A stretch of 64,000 nucleotides of DNA from contig NZ_BNBE01000003.1 in the NCBI RefSeq assembly GCF_014654895.1, positions 1,206,501-1,270,500 on the forward strand, written 5' to 3'. The notes under the pieces are model-generated. The model saw only the letters and a program-made list of their open reading frames with translations. It was not told the DNA's origin and did not search any database. Positions 42,988 to 51,455 of the stretch are shown here, in pieces. Numbering within the stretch: position 1 is the first letter of the stretch; each line of letters begins with the position of its first letter. The DNA comes from Streptomyces filamentosus (GTDB lineage Bacteria; Actinomycetota; Actinomycetes; Streptomycetales; Streptomycetaceae). The translations under genes and the position numbers were made by a program.

Positions 42988-43683
42988 TCAGCTCGTCGCA
43001 GTGGCCTTGGTGAGGGCCTTGTCGAGGTGGCGGTCGACCAGGCCCGGCGAGCCGGAGACGATCAGCAGCAGACCGCCGTCGCGGATCGCGGTCTGCTTCA
43101 CCACGGTGCTCCGCCCTCCAGCGGAGAACGTCAGGAGCTGGCTCCACCGCTCGTCGCCGAGCCCATGAGGTGCGGTCAGCTTCTGCGAGGCCATGTCGAT
43201 CGGGGTCCCGCCCGCGACGACCTGATAGCTCGGGCAGCCGGTCATGGCGTCCAAGATCCGGCCGATGCCGTGGGACAGCTTGTCCGCGCTGTCGCTGTAC
43301 AGCTCCTCGGAGATCTCGGAGGCGCTGTCGGCGTAGGTGAAGGTGACCTTCGCCTTGCGGGGGAAGGTGAGCGTGCCGCCGGTGGCCGCTTCGCCGCCCA
43401 GCTCGTTCAGGGCCGGGCAGCCGATGACGGTGACGTCGTCGTGCTGGCTGGGGCGCTCCGGCTTGCGCGCGTAGCCACTGCCGAGATCGCTCTCGTCGAG
43501 CAGGCGCGTCTTCAGGATGGCCGAAGACAGCGGAGCGGCGTTCCGGTCGGAGCGGGCCGGCTTCCCGGCGGGCGAGGAGGTGGTGGTGTCGGGCTTCGTG
43601 CCGGGGGCGCCGCTGGTGCAAGCGGCTACGGCGAGGAGGGCGGCGGTGATGCCGAGGGCGGTGGTGGCGACGCGAACACGCAT
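42988..43683 (-). CDS. Secreted lipoprotein
   Basis: 231 aa, ATG at 43683. A signal peptide ends in the lipobox LAVAAC with the modified Cys at residue 22, followed by a Thr/Ser/Pro linker. The folded part (ILKTRLLDESDLGSGYARKPER...CPALNELGGEA...GCPSYQVVAGG) resembles sensor-type extracellular domains of actinobacterial lipoproteins, with two Cys that may pair. It is the last gene of the leftward mobilisation operon or a separate unit; function is unknown. An entry-exclusion role would be conjecture. Confidence 0.75.
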   Translation of the reverse strand: MRVRVATTALGITAALLAVAACTSGAPGTKPDTTTSSPAGKPARSDRNAAPLSSAILKTRLLDESDLGSGYARKPERPSQHDDVTVIGCPALNELGGEAATGGTLTFPRKAKVTFTYADSASEISEELYSDSADKLSHGIGRILDAMTGCPSYQVVAGGTPIDMASQKLTAPHGLGDERWSQLLTFSAGGRSTVVKQTAIRDGGLLLIVSGSPGLVDRHLDKALTKATATS

Positions 43684-43762
43684 GACGGTACTGACCCCTT
43701 GGTGCTTGGAGACGGGTGGTCAGTGCGGGCCCGTGGGCCCGGTGGGGTTGTAGGGGTGGGGG

Positions 43763-44206
43763 TCAGTGGCCGAGGTGGCGCAGGCAGTCCTCGAACGTGG
43801 CGTGCGTCGCGTCCGCCGGCCCGGCGCTCCGGTTGTACCAGGCGGTGTCGAGGCGGGTCTCCTGCTGCTGGTGGCCGGCCCGGCAGCGCAGCCAGATCTC
43901 GTCGCGCGTGGAGAGGACCAGCCAGTCCCGGTACGCGCCGCACTCGGCGCAGGCGACCATCTCGCCGTCGAGGACGAGCGGCTGCCCCCAGGGCATCATG
44001 CGACCGTCGAGCTGGTCGTGGCTGGGCACCCGCAGCTCCGGCGGAAGGAAGTCGTCCACCAGCGCGACGGGCTCACCGCGCTCGGGCTCGGCCGACGGCT
44101 TCCCGACGCCCGGCGGGACCTGGTCCTGCAGCCGTGCCGACATCTCGAAGAATCGGCGCTGCGCCTCGCTGGGCTCCGCCGCCCGGCGGCGTATCCGGTG
44201 AAACAC
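43763..44206 (-). CDS. Hypothetical protein with Cys-rich motif
   Basis: 147 aa, GTG at 44206. The C-terminal half contains MVACAECGAYRDWLVL and IWLRCRAGHQQQETRL, a CxxC...CxxGH set that could bind zinc like a rubredoxin-type ribbon. The first half is basic. Lies between the lipoprotein and relaxase genes. Function unknown. Confidence 0.6.
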   Translation of the reverse strand: MFHRIRRRAAEPSEAQRRFFEMSARLQDQVPPGVGKPSAEPERGEPVALVDDFLPPELRVPSHDQLDGRMMPWGQPLVLDGEMVACAECGAYRDWLVLSTRDEIWLRCRAGHQQQETRLDTAWYNRSAGPADATHATFEDCLRHLGH

Positions 44207-44369
44207 CCTGACGTCCTCCTTTGCCTCGTCCTGCTCGCGTCATGATCGTGCCCCACACCTCCCGGAGCTTCAATTCACAAAGTCCCCAGTGACCCTCGAG
44301 AGGCCAGGACGGCGGCGGTGTCCCTGTTCCCGAGCGCGTGCCGACACGCACACGCCCTGGGAGGAGGGC

Positions 44370-46112
44370 TCACCGGGTCTTTCCGACGGTGCCCTCCCCG
44401 CCGCGCCGTCGGCCCGGCGCAGAGGCCCGGGCTGCCGCCCTGCGCTTCGGGGACGAGCCGCCTGTCGTGCCGTACGCGGGCAGTTCGGAGGCGTCGGCGG
44501 GCAGGTCGGCCATCCTCCGCATCCGCCACACCAGCACGTCGCTGACCGACTCCGCGGTGTCGAGCTCGCGGCGCTCGACCGCGTCGGACAGGAGGGCGGC
44601 GGGGTCGTGGCCGGCGGCTTCGGCGTCCGCGATGGTGGCCGCCAGGGCGTACCAGCCGGGCTCGGCGAGGATCTGCTCGGCCAGTCCGGGCAGCGCCTCG
44701 CGCAGCACCACGGTCTGGCGCTGGAGGAGGGGCCGGTTCAGGCGTCGGCCGCGCTGGTAGAGCACGCCGAGGGGGTGGGCGGCGGCCTCCTGGTAGGCGG
44801 AGCGCAGGTACTCGGCGGCCCGCGCGGCGGCGGCGGCCTGCTGCGCGTGGCCCTTCTTCGCGTGCCAGTGCGCGGCGGCGGTGATCAGGAAGAACAGCAT
44901 GTCGATCGCCATCGCGGTGCTCGCGCCGTCCTCACCGCGGCCGAGGGCCGGGCCGCCGTGGACGAGGTCGCGGGCGGCCTGGCGCAGGGCGCGGTCGTGT
45001 CCGCGTACGGCGCGGACGTGGGAGCGAGAGGCGCGTTCGAAGGCCGTTGCGGCCTCGCGAAGTTCGCGGCGGGTGTGGGCTGCGGACGTCTTCGCGAGGG
45101 CGTCGAGGATCTCGCCGGCCGCGGCGATGTGCGCGGCGGCGACCGCGTCGTCGCCGCGCTCGATGACGAGCATGGCCTGCCACGCGGCCGATGCCGTCCT
45201 GCGGCGGGCAGCGGCTGGAGTGCTCGGTCCCGGACGGTCCGTGTCCTCCGGCCGGGGAACGGGGGCGTCGTGGGCGTCGCCGGACCAGCGCTCCCGGATG
45301 CGGGGCAGCGAGAGGTCGAGGGCGAGGCGCGCGCCGGGGTAGAACACTGGCTCGCCGTCCCGGTTCCGGTCGTCGGGCAAGGCGACCTTGTATCCGAGGA
45401 GGTCGCCGGAGGGTGCGGTGCGCTTGCGGATCAGGAGGCCGGCGCCGGCGAGCCGGTCGAAGAACTCCTCCTCGCTCCTCACGCCGGCCACCGCGCGGCG
45501 TACGGTCTCGCGCAGTTCTTCGCGGGCGGTGCGCTCGCGGCCCTGGCGTTCGGCCTTGTGGCGCTCGGCGCTGGTGGGCCGCTGTGCGGCCGTGCCGTCG
45601 CCGGGCGCGACCTCGTGGAGCTCGAGTTCCTTCTCGATGAGCCGGGCTTCGGCCTGGGCGCGGGCGCCCGAGCGGAAGTCGTCGGGGCGTAGGCCGTCCT
45701 CGCGGACGAGCGTGGCGACGATGTGGATGTGGTCGTCCGCGTGCCGTACGGCGGCCCAGCGGCAGCCGGGCTCTCCGCCGCCGGGGTCGATGCCGGTGGC
45801 GGCGACGATCCGGCGGGCAATGCCGGCCCACTCCTCGTCGGACAGGATCCGGTCGCGCGGGTCGGCGCGGACGGAGGTGTGCCAGACGTGCTTGGCCGGA
45901 CGGGCGTGCTCGGCGAGGGCCATCACGGGCTGGTCGAGGAGCTGCTGGAGGTCCTTGAGGGTGACGTTCGGGTTGCGGCCGGGGTCGGGGGACATGTCGT
46001 CGAAGGAGGCCACGAGATGGGGGTCGGTGTGTTCCTCGTGCTTGCCCGGGCCGTAGAGGTAGGCGAGAAGCCCGATGGTCCGAGAGCCCGAGGAGTTGAC
46101 GCTGGGGATCAT
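44370..46112 (-). CDS. MobA-type relaxase
   Basis: 580 aa, ATG at 46112 overlapping the TGA of mobC (ATGA). N-terminal GLLAYLYGPGKHEEHTDPHL supplies the likely nucleophile Tyr, and HADDHIHIVATLV at 124-136 the HxxxHxH metal site. DRILSDEEWAGIARRIVAATGI and GCRWAAVRHA are typical of Streptomyces MobA/relaxase proteins. The remaining 400 residues are helical with no helicase motifs. It nicks and covalently binds DNA at the origin of transfer, then is delivered by the VirD4-like protein. Confidence 0.92.
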   Translation of the reverse strand: MIPSVNSSGSRTIGLLAYLYGPGKHEEHTDPHLVASFDDMSPDPGRNPNVTLKDLQQLLDQPVMALAEHARPAKHVWHTSVRADPRDRILSDEEWAGIARRIVAATGIDPGGGEPGCRWAAVRHADDHIHIVATLVREDGLRPDDFRSGARAQAEARLIEKELELHEVAPGDGTAAQRPTSAERHKAERQGRERTAREELRETVRRAVAGVRSEEEFFDRLAGAGLLIRKRTAPSGDLLGYKVALPDDRNRDGEPVFYPGARLALDLSLPRIRERWSGDAHDAPVPRPEDTDRPGPSTPAAARRRTASAAWQAMLVIERGDDAVAAAHIAAAGEILDALAKTSAAHTRRELREAATAFERASRSHVRAVRGHDRALRQAARDLVHGGPALGRGEDGASTAMAIDMLFFLITAAAHWHAKKGHAQQAAAAARAAEYLRSAYQEAAAHPLGVLYQRGRRLNRPLLQRQTVVLREALPGLAEQILAEPGWYALAATIADAEAAGHDPAALLSDAVERRELDTAESVSDVLVWRMRRMADLPADASELPAYGTTGGSSPKRRAAARASAPGRRRGGEGTVGKTR

Positions 46113-46735
46113 GAGCTGCGGCGCTCGATCAGCCGCGCAGCGGCTTCGTGCGCGGTGTCGGCGGCACGCCGTACGGCGGCGACGGCCGCTTCGAGCTGGG
46201 GAGCGTCCGCACCGGAGTTGAGCGCCTTGACTGCCTGGTTGAGGTTGCTGCCGGCCCAGCCGAGCCGACGCCGGCTCTCGAACAGGGCGGTGATCACTTC
46301 GCGCTCGTCGGCGATCTCGGCGCTGGTGCGGTCGAGGTCGCGGGCGGCGGCGAGAGCGGAACGGGCGAGGAACCCGGCGACGGACAGGTTGCACCGGGCG
46401 GCGGCGGACTTGATCAGAGTGAACTCTTCTTCATTGAAACGTGTATTGGGCTGGTGTAGACGCTTCGTCTCGGGCGGCTGGCGAGGACGCTGACGGGCGC
46501 GAGCGGTGCGCTCTCGGCGAGCACGGCGATCGGCCTGCTTCTCCTCCTGCCCCGGCTTCGATCCGCCCTCGGTCGAAGACGGAAGGACCTGCGCCCCCCG
46601 GTGCAGGTCCTCTCCCGCGCCCTTGGGGGCGGGTTCGGCGGAAGCTACGCTTCCGCCCCAACTTGCTCGCCCCAAGACCGAGTTGTGGTCGCGAGCAGGT
46701 TCCGGGGTGGTGCCGTTCTGGGTGGGGTACGTCAT
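46109..46735 (-). CDS. MobC-like relaxosome protein
   Basis: 208 aa, ATG at 46735, overlapping the previous TGA and the relaxase ATG. The N-terminal 95 residues are basic and disordered. The C-terminal domain is the MobC pattern: NTRFNEEEFTLIKSAAARCNLSVAGFLARSALAA, then RRLGWAGSNLNQAVKALNSG. It is a ribbon-helix-helix-type protein that helps the relaxase open the origin. Confidence 0.88.
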   Translation of the reverse strand: MTYPTQNGTTPEPARDHNSVLGRASWGGSVASAEPAPKGAGEDLHRGAQVLPSSTEGGSKPGQEEKQADRRARRERTARARQRPRQPPETKRLHQPNTRFNEEEFTLIKSAAARCNLSVAGFLARSALAAARDLDRTSAEIADEREVITALFESRRRLGWAGSNLNQAVKALNSGADAPQLEAAVAAVRRAADTAHEAAARLIERRSS

Positions 46736-46968
46736 CGGGATTCGGGCCTCGTGGAACGGATGTGGAGCTGGATGGCGGCGGCCAGTTCGAGGACGTCGGC
46801 CGGTCCCGCGAGGACGCGGACTGGTCCGTCGCGATGGCCCTGGACGAGCCACTGGCCGGTGGGCGCGAGAACAGCGGCGTGTACGAGCCGCCGGCGGACC
46901 AGGACGTCCGCCCAGGCGCCAGCCTCGGCGACCGTGGGCTCGGATGACCGAGGAGAAGGCGGAATCAC
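46732..46968 (-). CDS. Small hypothetical protein upstream of mobC
   Basis: 78 aa, GTG at 46968 with CGGAGG nine bases upstream. VADVLVRRRLVHAAVLAPTGQWL-type core: AGAWADVLVRRRLVHAAVLA, QGHRDGPVRVLAGPADVLEL. Coupled by ATGA to mobC. Function unknown. Confidence 0.6.
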   Translation of the reverse strand: MIPPSPRSSEPTVAEAGAWADVLVRRRLVHAAVLAPTGQWLVQGHRDGPVRVLAGPADVLELAAAIQLHIRSTRPESR

Positions 46969-47055
46969 GGCGTACCTCCGTAAGCGGGGCGGTGGCCCGG
47001 CGCGAGGCCGGGCCACCCATGGCGGCTAGGGGCGCTGAGCTGGGGCTTTGCGGGC

Positions 47056-47247
47056 TCAGCCGCACTCGGGGCAGCGCCCGACATGGCCACTGAGGGCCCG
47101 GGCCATCCGCTGCTTCGCCGACGCGGCCTGCTTCGCGCTGGACTTCGCCGCCGGACTGCCCTCGTACCGCTTGGAGTGGGCGAGCATGAAGCCGATCTCC
47201 CGCTCGTACTGCGTACGGATGGTGGTGAAGTAGTGGCAGGTCTTCAT
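47056..47247 (-). CDS. Small basic protein with C-terminal CPEC
   Basis: 63 aa, ATG at 47247, overlapping the upstream TGA. MKTCHYFTTIRTQYEREIGF then a Lys/Ala-rich helix and a terminal GRCPECG. The His/Cys pairs could bind zinc. Translationally coupled to the SpdB-like gene. Confidence 0.55.
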   Translation of the reverse strand: MKTCHYFTTIRTQYEREIGFMLAHSKRYEGSPAAKSSAKQAASAKQRMARALSGHVGRCPECG

Positions 47248-48929
47248 CGGGCATTGCTCCTTGTCATCGTGGTGTCGATGCTCCGCAGCTCCTGGAGGAC
47301 GAGGCTCAGCCGGTCGTTCCGGCCACCCTTCAGTCCCTCGCGGCGGAGGATCTCCCGAAGCTGGACTCGGGTGATGGCCGGGTTGCCGTCCCGTTCGAGC
47401 AGGGCGGGGACGTGAGGGAGGACCTGCTGGACGAGCTGGTCCACCGACTGCTCCGACTCCCGAGACGGGCGCTGCGCCTGCGGGGCGCGGGGGCGACTGC
47501 CGCGCTGACCCTTGCCCTTGGCCCTGGTCTTCGAGCTCGCCTTTCGCCGGAGGGGGACCTTGTGTCCCCGGTCCCCGGTGGGCTCGGTCCCCGTGTCGGT
47601 GTCGGTGTCGGTCGGTCCCCGGTCCCCGGTGGGCTCGGTCCCCGTGTCGGTGTCGGTCGGTCCCCGGTCCCCGGTGGGCTCGGTCCCCGTGTCGGTGTCG
47701 GTCGGTCCCCGGTCCCCGGTGGGCTCGGTCCCCGACTCGGCGCCCCTCGGTCCCCGATGCGAATCACCCGTCTGAGCAGGCACTTCGGCAGCAGGACCGT
47801 CGGTCCCCGCGCCGTCGGTGGTCCCCTCGCCGGGGTCCTGTGCGACGGGGACGGTCCCCGGGGCGGCGCTCACGTCTGGGGACTTGGTCCCCGCGTCATC
47901 GCCCTCGGTCCCCGCCGCTGGTGGTGCGCTGACGTCCCAGTTCTCGGTCCCCAGTCCCCCCGGGAAACCCGGTCCACTGTCCCCGTCCTCCGACTCGCCG
48001 GGACCGCGGGGACCGGCCACGGGGACCGGTGCTTCCGGCATCTGCTGCGCGGGGACCGTGGCAGCCGCGGTGGTGGTAAGCCCCGGGGACCAGGGAGACG
48101 GGAGCGGGACCGTGGCGAGGGCGAGCGCGTGCCGGCGGGCGGCGAGCTGGTCGAGCAGCTGCGTGCGCTGGAGGGGGTCGGTGCCGACCGAGGCCCTGGC
48201 GACCGCCTTCGACAGCCGTCGGGCGAGCCGCCGGCCTCGCCAGTCCTCCCGCCGCTCGGGGGCGCGCTCGGCGAGGCGGGCGGCCAGGTCGACCGCGCGG
48301 GCGGTGGCCCGGTCGCGGGTGATCTGCGCGGCGTCGCGGTCGCGGGCGGCGATGCCGAGGCGGGACAGCAGCCGTTCGCGTGCCTCCCGCCCCAGGACGG
48401 CGAGCAGCCCGTGGGAAGCGGCGCCAGGGGTGTGAAGACGCAGCTCGATTCCCATGGCGAGGTGCCACAGCATGGCCGCCATGACCGGGCCGACGAAGGC
48501 CCGGACGGTGCCGCCGACGGGACCGCTCTCGGCGTAGGCAGGGATCACCTGCACTCCGGTGATCACCCAGACCAGGGTGCCGGGCAGACCCGGGGCGCCC
48601 TGGGCGGCCAGGTTCTGCCGCGCCATCAGCGCGGTCGCGAAGAGCGCCAGTTCGGCGGCGGCGAACATCCCGGCACGCTCGGCGGTGCCGGCCATGTCGA
48701 GGTAGTCGGCCGCGAAGCGCCACGAGGTGTCGGCGCTGTAGGCGGTGCAGCCGAGGGCGGCGAGGGCGGCGACCTTGACCGCCGGACCGCCGACGCGCTT
48801 CTGCGGGCGGGCTCCCCGGCGCCGGGCCGTCCAGGCGACCAGCACCAGGGTGAAGGCGGCGGGGACGCCGGCGACGAGGAGGAGAGGGAGGTCCGGAGCG
48901 GCACCCAGGGACAGAACGGGGTGGGTCAT
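47244..48929 (-). CDS. SpdB-like DUF2637 spread protein
   Basis: 561 aa, ATG at 48929. The first 170 residues contain about four membrane helices (LLLVAGVPAAFTLVLVAWTA, VAALAALGCTAYSADTSW, AGMFAAAELALFATALM, LVWVITGVQVIPAYAE) with the DUF2637 pattern of Streptomyces plasmid spread proteins. A long Thr/Gly/Pro-rich middle carries repeats of GTEPTGDRGPTDTDT, and the last 80 residues form a winged-helix-like domain (SVDQLVQQVLPHVPALLERD...TRVQLREILRREGLKGG). Such proteins help spread DNA between mycelial compartments. Confidence 0.85.
   Translation of the reverse strand: MTHPVLSLGAAPDLPLLLVAGVPAAFTLVLVAWTARRRGARPQKRVGGPAVKVAALAALGCTAYSADTSWRFAADYLDMAGTAERAGMFAAAELALFATALMARQNLAAQGAPGLPGTLVWVITGVQVIPAYAESGPVGGTVRAFVGPVMAAMLWHLAMGIELRLHTPGAASHGLLAVLGREARERLLSRLGIAARDRDAAQITRDRATARAVDLAARLAERAPERREDWRGRRLARRLSKAVARASVGTDPLQRTQLLDQLAARRHALALATVPLPSPWSPGLTTTAAATVPAQQMPEAPVPVAGPRGPGESEDGDSGPGFPGGLGTENWDVSAPPAAGTEGDDAGTKSPDVSAAPGTVPVAQDPGEGTTDGAGTDGPAAEVPAQTGDSHRGPRGAESGTEPTGDRGPTDTDTGTEPTGDRGPTDTDTGTEPTGDRGPTDTDTDTGTEPTGDRGHKVPLRRKASSKTRAKGKGQRGSRPRAPQAQRPSRESEQSVDQLVQQVLPHVPALLERDGNPAITRVQLREILRREGLKGGRNDRLSLVLQELRSIDTTMTRSNAR
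47564..47736. repeat. 45-bp tandem repeats in SpdB-like gene
   Basis: Four near-identical units of about 45 bases, one with a 6-base insertion, code for GTEPTGDRGPTDTDT. The unit starts GGTCCCCGGTCCCCGGTG on the plus strand. The number of units is likely to vary between strains. Confidence 0.8.
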
Positions 48930-49567
48930 GCGGCCTTTCCGAAAGAGGCGGGCGTCGCGGTCGACGCTGCCTGGCGGGATACCGGCTGTCGGGTGCCGGG
49001 CTTCGTGGTCATGTGGCGGCCCGCGGCTGGAGCGGTCTTCTGCCGGTTCTTCTTGGGCCGGGGCACACCCTGGCGGCGGTCGCGGTCGAGCACCTTATTG
49101 GCCGCCTGCCGCAGCAGGTCACGGGCGTGCTTGGGGCTGATCTGCAGGCCGGCGGCGAGCCGGTCGGGCCGCCAGCCCCGGACATAGGCGTGGTCGACGA
49201 CGACCTGGCGCTCGGCCTCGGTCAGGTGGACGTCGCGTCCCTGGAAGAACGCGATCACGCGCCGGTAGTCGAGGCGCTGGGGCAGTCCGTCGTGCCACGG
49301 GCGGCGTTCGGCCTCGGTGAGCCCGCCCCAGATGCCCTCCTTGAGGACGTTCTCGAGCGCGTAGTTGAGGCAGTCGCTGCGCACCGGGCACCAGCCGCAC
49401 AGCTCCTTCGCCTCGGCGATGGCTTCGTGGTCCCGGGGGAGCGGGAAGAAGATGGCGTCGGCGTCCTCGACGTCCATGCCGTGGCAGGCTCCGCGGGTGT
49501 GCCAGCTGGTGTCTGCGATGCCGCGCAGGCCGGTGGCCGGAGCGTCGTGGGTGGTGATGTGGCGCAA
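48926..49567 (-). CDS. WhiB-family transcriptional regulator
   Basis: 213 aa, TTG at 49567 with GGAGAA upstream. Four Cys at 28, 57, 60 and 66 (TRGACHGMD, ELCGWCPVRSDC) for the iron-sulfur cluster and the GIWGG turn near residue 78 identify WhiB. The C-terminal half is longer than usual (DVHLTEAERQVVVDHAYVRG, PKHARDLLRQAANKVLDRDR), resembling a helix-turn-helix extension. Coupled by ATGA to the SpdB-like gene. It may link transfer to the redox or developmental state. Confidence 0.9.
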   Translation of the reverse strand: MRHITTHDAPATGLRGIADTSWHTRGACHGMDVEDADAIFFPLPRDHEAIAEAKELCGWCPVRSDCLNYALENVLKEGIWGGLTEAERRPWHDGLPQRLDYRRVIAFFQGRDVHLTEAERQVVVDHAYVRGWRPDRLAAGLQISPKHARDLLRQAANKVLDRDRRQGVPRPKKNRQKTAPAAGRHMTTKPGTRQPVSRQAASTATPASFGKAA

Positions 49568-49726
49568 GGGGGTTCTCCGATGTGCTGCCGCGCCGAGGGG
49601 CGAGGGCGGTGCTCGGCGGGTATGGCGTCGGGTGGCGGCTGCGGCGCGGGAGCGTGCGCCGCAGCCGAGGAGGGACGGTGGTGGCCGGCGGTGCACCGAG
49701 CGGGGTGCACCAGCCGTGGACGCCGG

Positions 49727-50425
49727 TCAGACCATGGCTGGCTGCTGGGCCTGCTGGGCGGCGGCGAGGTCGAGGCGGCCGGGGTGCGGGGTGGCACGCG
49801 GAGCTGTTCCGCGTACCCCGTCGTCGGGACCGATCCGGCGCCGACGGCACGGCTCACCGGGTTGCGCCAGGCACCAGCCGCAGCGCACGCCGAGAGGGTC
49901 AGGCTGGCCCTGCGCGACGGCGGCCTCCCGTGCGGCCCGGGCGGGCCGGTAGGGCGCGAGGGCGGCTCGGGCGGTGGGCGGTATGCAGGAGCCGATCTCC
50001 CGCAGCCGGGCCTCCAGCCGCGGGTCGATCCCGTTACGCCCGCTGGTGATCGCCCTGGCCTGCGCGGGCTGCGCGAGGCCGGCGGCGACGGCGCGGCGGG
50101 CGCCGGCCAGCGCGGCGGTCCAGGCGGCCTGGTCGTCCGGGTCGACGGACGGTGTGGGGTCGGAGTGCCTCGACAGGCGGTCGCGCCGATAGCTCTCCCA
50201 GGGACGGGCCACGTCCGCGGGCAGGATCTGGTACGGCGAGGTCCGGATGTGCTGGCGGGCGGCGACGCGGGCATCCCAGCCGTGCGGGGTGGCCATCGGC
50301 ACGTCGCCGAGCAGCTCGTGCCACTGCGCGAGCTGGTCGCGGGCCTCACCCGGGTCGGTGCGGATGGTGCGGGGGTCGAGTCGGCCGATGTAGGCCAGCA
50401 GGGCGGCGATTTCGCGGCGGTCCAC
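49727..50425 (-). CDS. Hypothetical protein with zinc-finger-like Cys
   Basis: 232 aa, GTG at 50425 with GGAGGG nine bases upstream. VDRREIAALLAYIGRLDPRT, then HELLGDVPMATPHGWDARVAARQHIRTSPYQILPADVARPW and the C-terminal VRCGWCLAQPGEPCRRRR. CxxC and one further Cys suggest a metal site. Lies two bases from the replication-like gene stop. Possibly a replication accessory protein. Confidence 0.65.
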   Translation of the reverse strand: MDRREIAALLAYIGRLDPRTIRTDPGEARDQLAQWHELLGDVPMATPHGWDARVAARQHIRTSPYQILPADVARPWESYRRDRLSRHSDPTPSVDPDDQAAWTAALAGARRAVAAGLAQPAQARAITSGRNGIDPRLEARLREIGSCIPPTARAALAPYRPARAAREAAVAQGQPDPLGVRCGWCLAQPGEPCRRRRIGPDDGVRGTAPRATPHPGRLDLAAAQQAQQPAMV

Positions 50426-50427
50426 GG

Positions 50428-51312
50428 TCAGCCCTCCGTTCCGGTCGGCTCGTCGAGGGCGGCGAGGAGGGCGGCGGTGTGGGCCTCGGCCCGCGTCATT
50501 CCGCCGGGGGCGGCGGAGGCTCCGCCGGGTACGGCGTAGAGGTTCGGGCGGCTGGGGGCGTGCTCCCGGGCGATCCAGGAGCGCCAGTCGGTGGCCCAGG
50601 CGTCCGCCGGCCTCGGCTTGAAGGCCGCCCGGTGGGCGCGCCACTTCGCGTCGGCCGCCCGCAGGCCCTCCTGGCCGAGGCGGTCGAGGTGTCCCTGCTG
50701 TCGGGCCCAGGCGTGGGTGGCGGGGTCAACCTGCCACTCGGAAGCCGAGAGGACGGCGGCATCACTGCTGTACCTACGGTTCAAATCCGGTTCACTACGG
50801 TTCTGTGTGCCGGTTTCCGGTACACCGCTGTGCCGGTTTCCGGTATGTCGGGGTGCCGGTTTCCGCCGGGGCCTGCCGGGTTCCGGTACTGCCGGATTCC
50901 GGTCCCTCGCGGGGGATTCCGGTACCTCACGCGGCCGGATTCCGTACCGCCGCAGAACCGAGACCCGCAGGGTGGCGGCGGCCTCGTGCTCGCCCGTCGG
51001 CGCCTGGTCGGCGTCCTCGGCCTGCGCGGTCTCTGCGACGGCCTGGGCGGCGAGGGGCAGGCGGTAGACCGTGCTGCGCTGCGGGCCGGTGAGGTCGTCG
51101 AGCTGCTCCAGCTCGCCGGCCTTGACCAGGCGGTCGATGGCCTCGCGCACCGTGGAGAGGGACGCGCGCGTGCGCTTGGCCAGGCTAGACAACGAGGCCC
51201 AGGAAACGCACTGCTCGTCGGCCACCCGGTCGGCGATCGACAGCAGGACCAGGCGTGCGGTCCCCCGGCTGGAGCTGTGCTCCCAGACCCACTCGCGGGC
51301 TTCGCTGCTCAT
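50428..51312 (-). CDS. Helix-turn-helix protein, probable replication initiator
   Basis: 294 aa, ATG at 51312 overlapping the upstream TGA. Residues 5-75 form a helix-turn-helix_36-type domain (RLVLLSIADRVADEQCVSWASLSSLAKRTRASLSTVREAIDRLVKAGELEQ). The middle (residues 120-170) is encoded by the iteron-like repeats. The C-terminal third is basic with WRAHRAAFKPRPADAWATDW. Proteins of this kind with internal iterons serve as replication initiators in some Streptomyces plasmids. No helicase or primase motif is seen. Confidence 0.7.
   Translation of the reverse strand: MSSEAREWVWEHSSSRGTARLVLLSIADRVADEQCVSWASLSSLAKRTRASLSTVREAIDRLVKAGELEQLDDLTGPQRSTVYRLPLAAQAVAETAQAEDADQAPTGEHEAAATLRVSVLRRYGIRPREVPESPARDRNPAVPEPGRPRRKPAPRHTGNRHSGVPETGTQNRSEPDLNRRYSSDAAVLSASEWQVDPATHAWARQQGHLDRLGQEGLRAADAKWRAHRAAFKPRPADAWATDWRSWIAREHAPSRPNLYAVPGGASAAPGGMTRAEAHTAALLAALDEPTGTEG
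50807..50955. repeat. Iteron-like repeats inside the HTH gene
   Basis: Seven copies of a TGCCGG(N)TTCCGGTA-type unit, spaced about 16-23 bases. The first two are identical (GTGCCGGTTTCCGGTA at 50807 and 50830); the others carry one to three changes. Flanking bases are lower in GC. Such iterons within a rep gene are known from Streptomyces linear plasmid pSLA2, so this may be the replication origin. Confidence 0.6.
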
Positions 51313-51455
51313 CGGCCGCTCCCGGCGACGGGGCGGAGCCGGCGGTTCGCCGGGGCAGGGGAGGCGGGCTCCGTCGCGGTGCGTGAACGCGCCGGGGCGG
51401 AGGTGGCTGCCGCGCAGGCCAGGCGGAAGGGCCTTTTACGCAGGGCAGGAGGCAT
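51309..51455 (-). CDS. Small basic protein upstream of the HTH gene
   Basis: 48 aa, ATG at 51455 with GAGGAG seven bases upstream, ending in a TGA that overlaps the next ATG. MPPALRKRPFRLACAAATSA then Arg/Pro-rich. The strong site and overlap support translation; function may be regulatory coupling. Confidence 0.5.
   Translation of the reverse strand: MPPALRKRPFRLACAAATSAPARSRTATEPASPAPANRRLRPVAGSGR

Noticed and set aside
50807..50955. CRISPR array
   Set aside because: Repeats are short, irregularly spaced and inside a coding gene without distinct spacers; iterons fit better.
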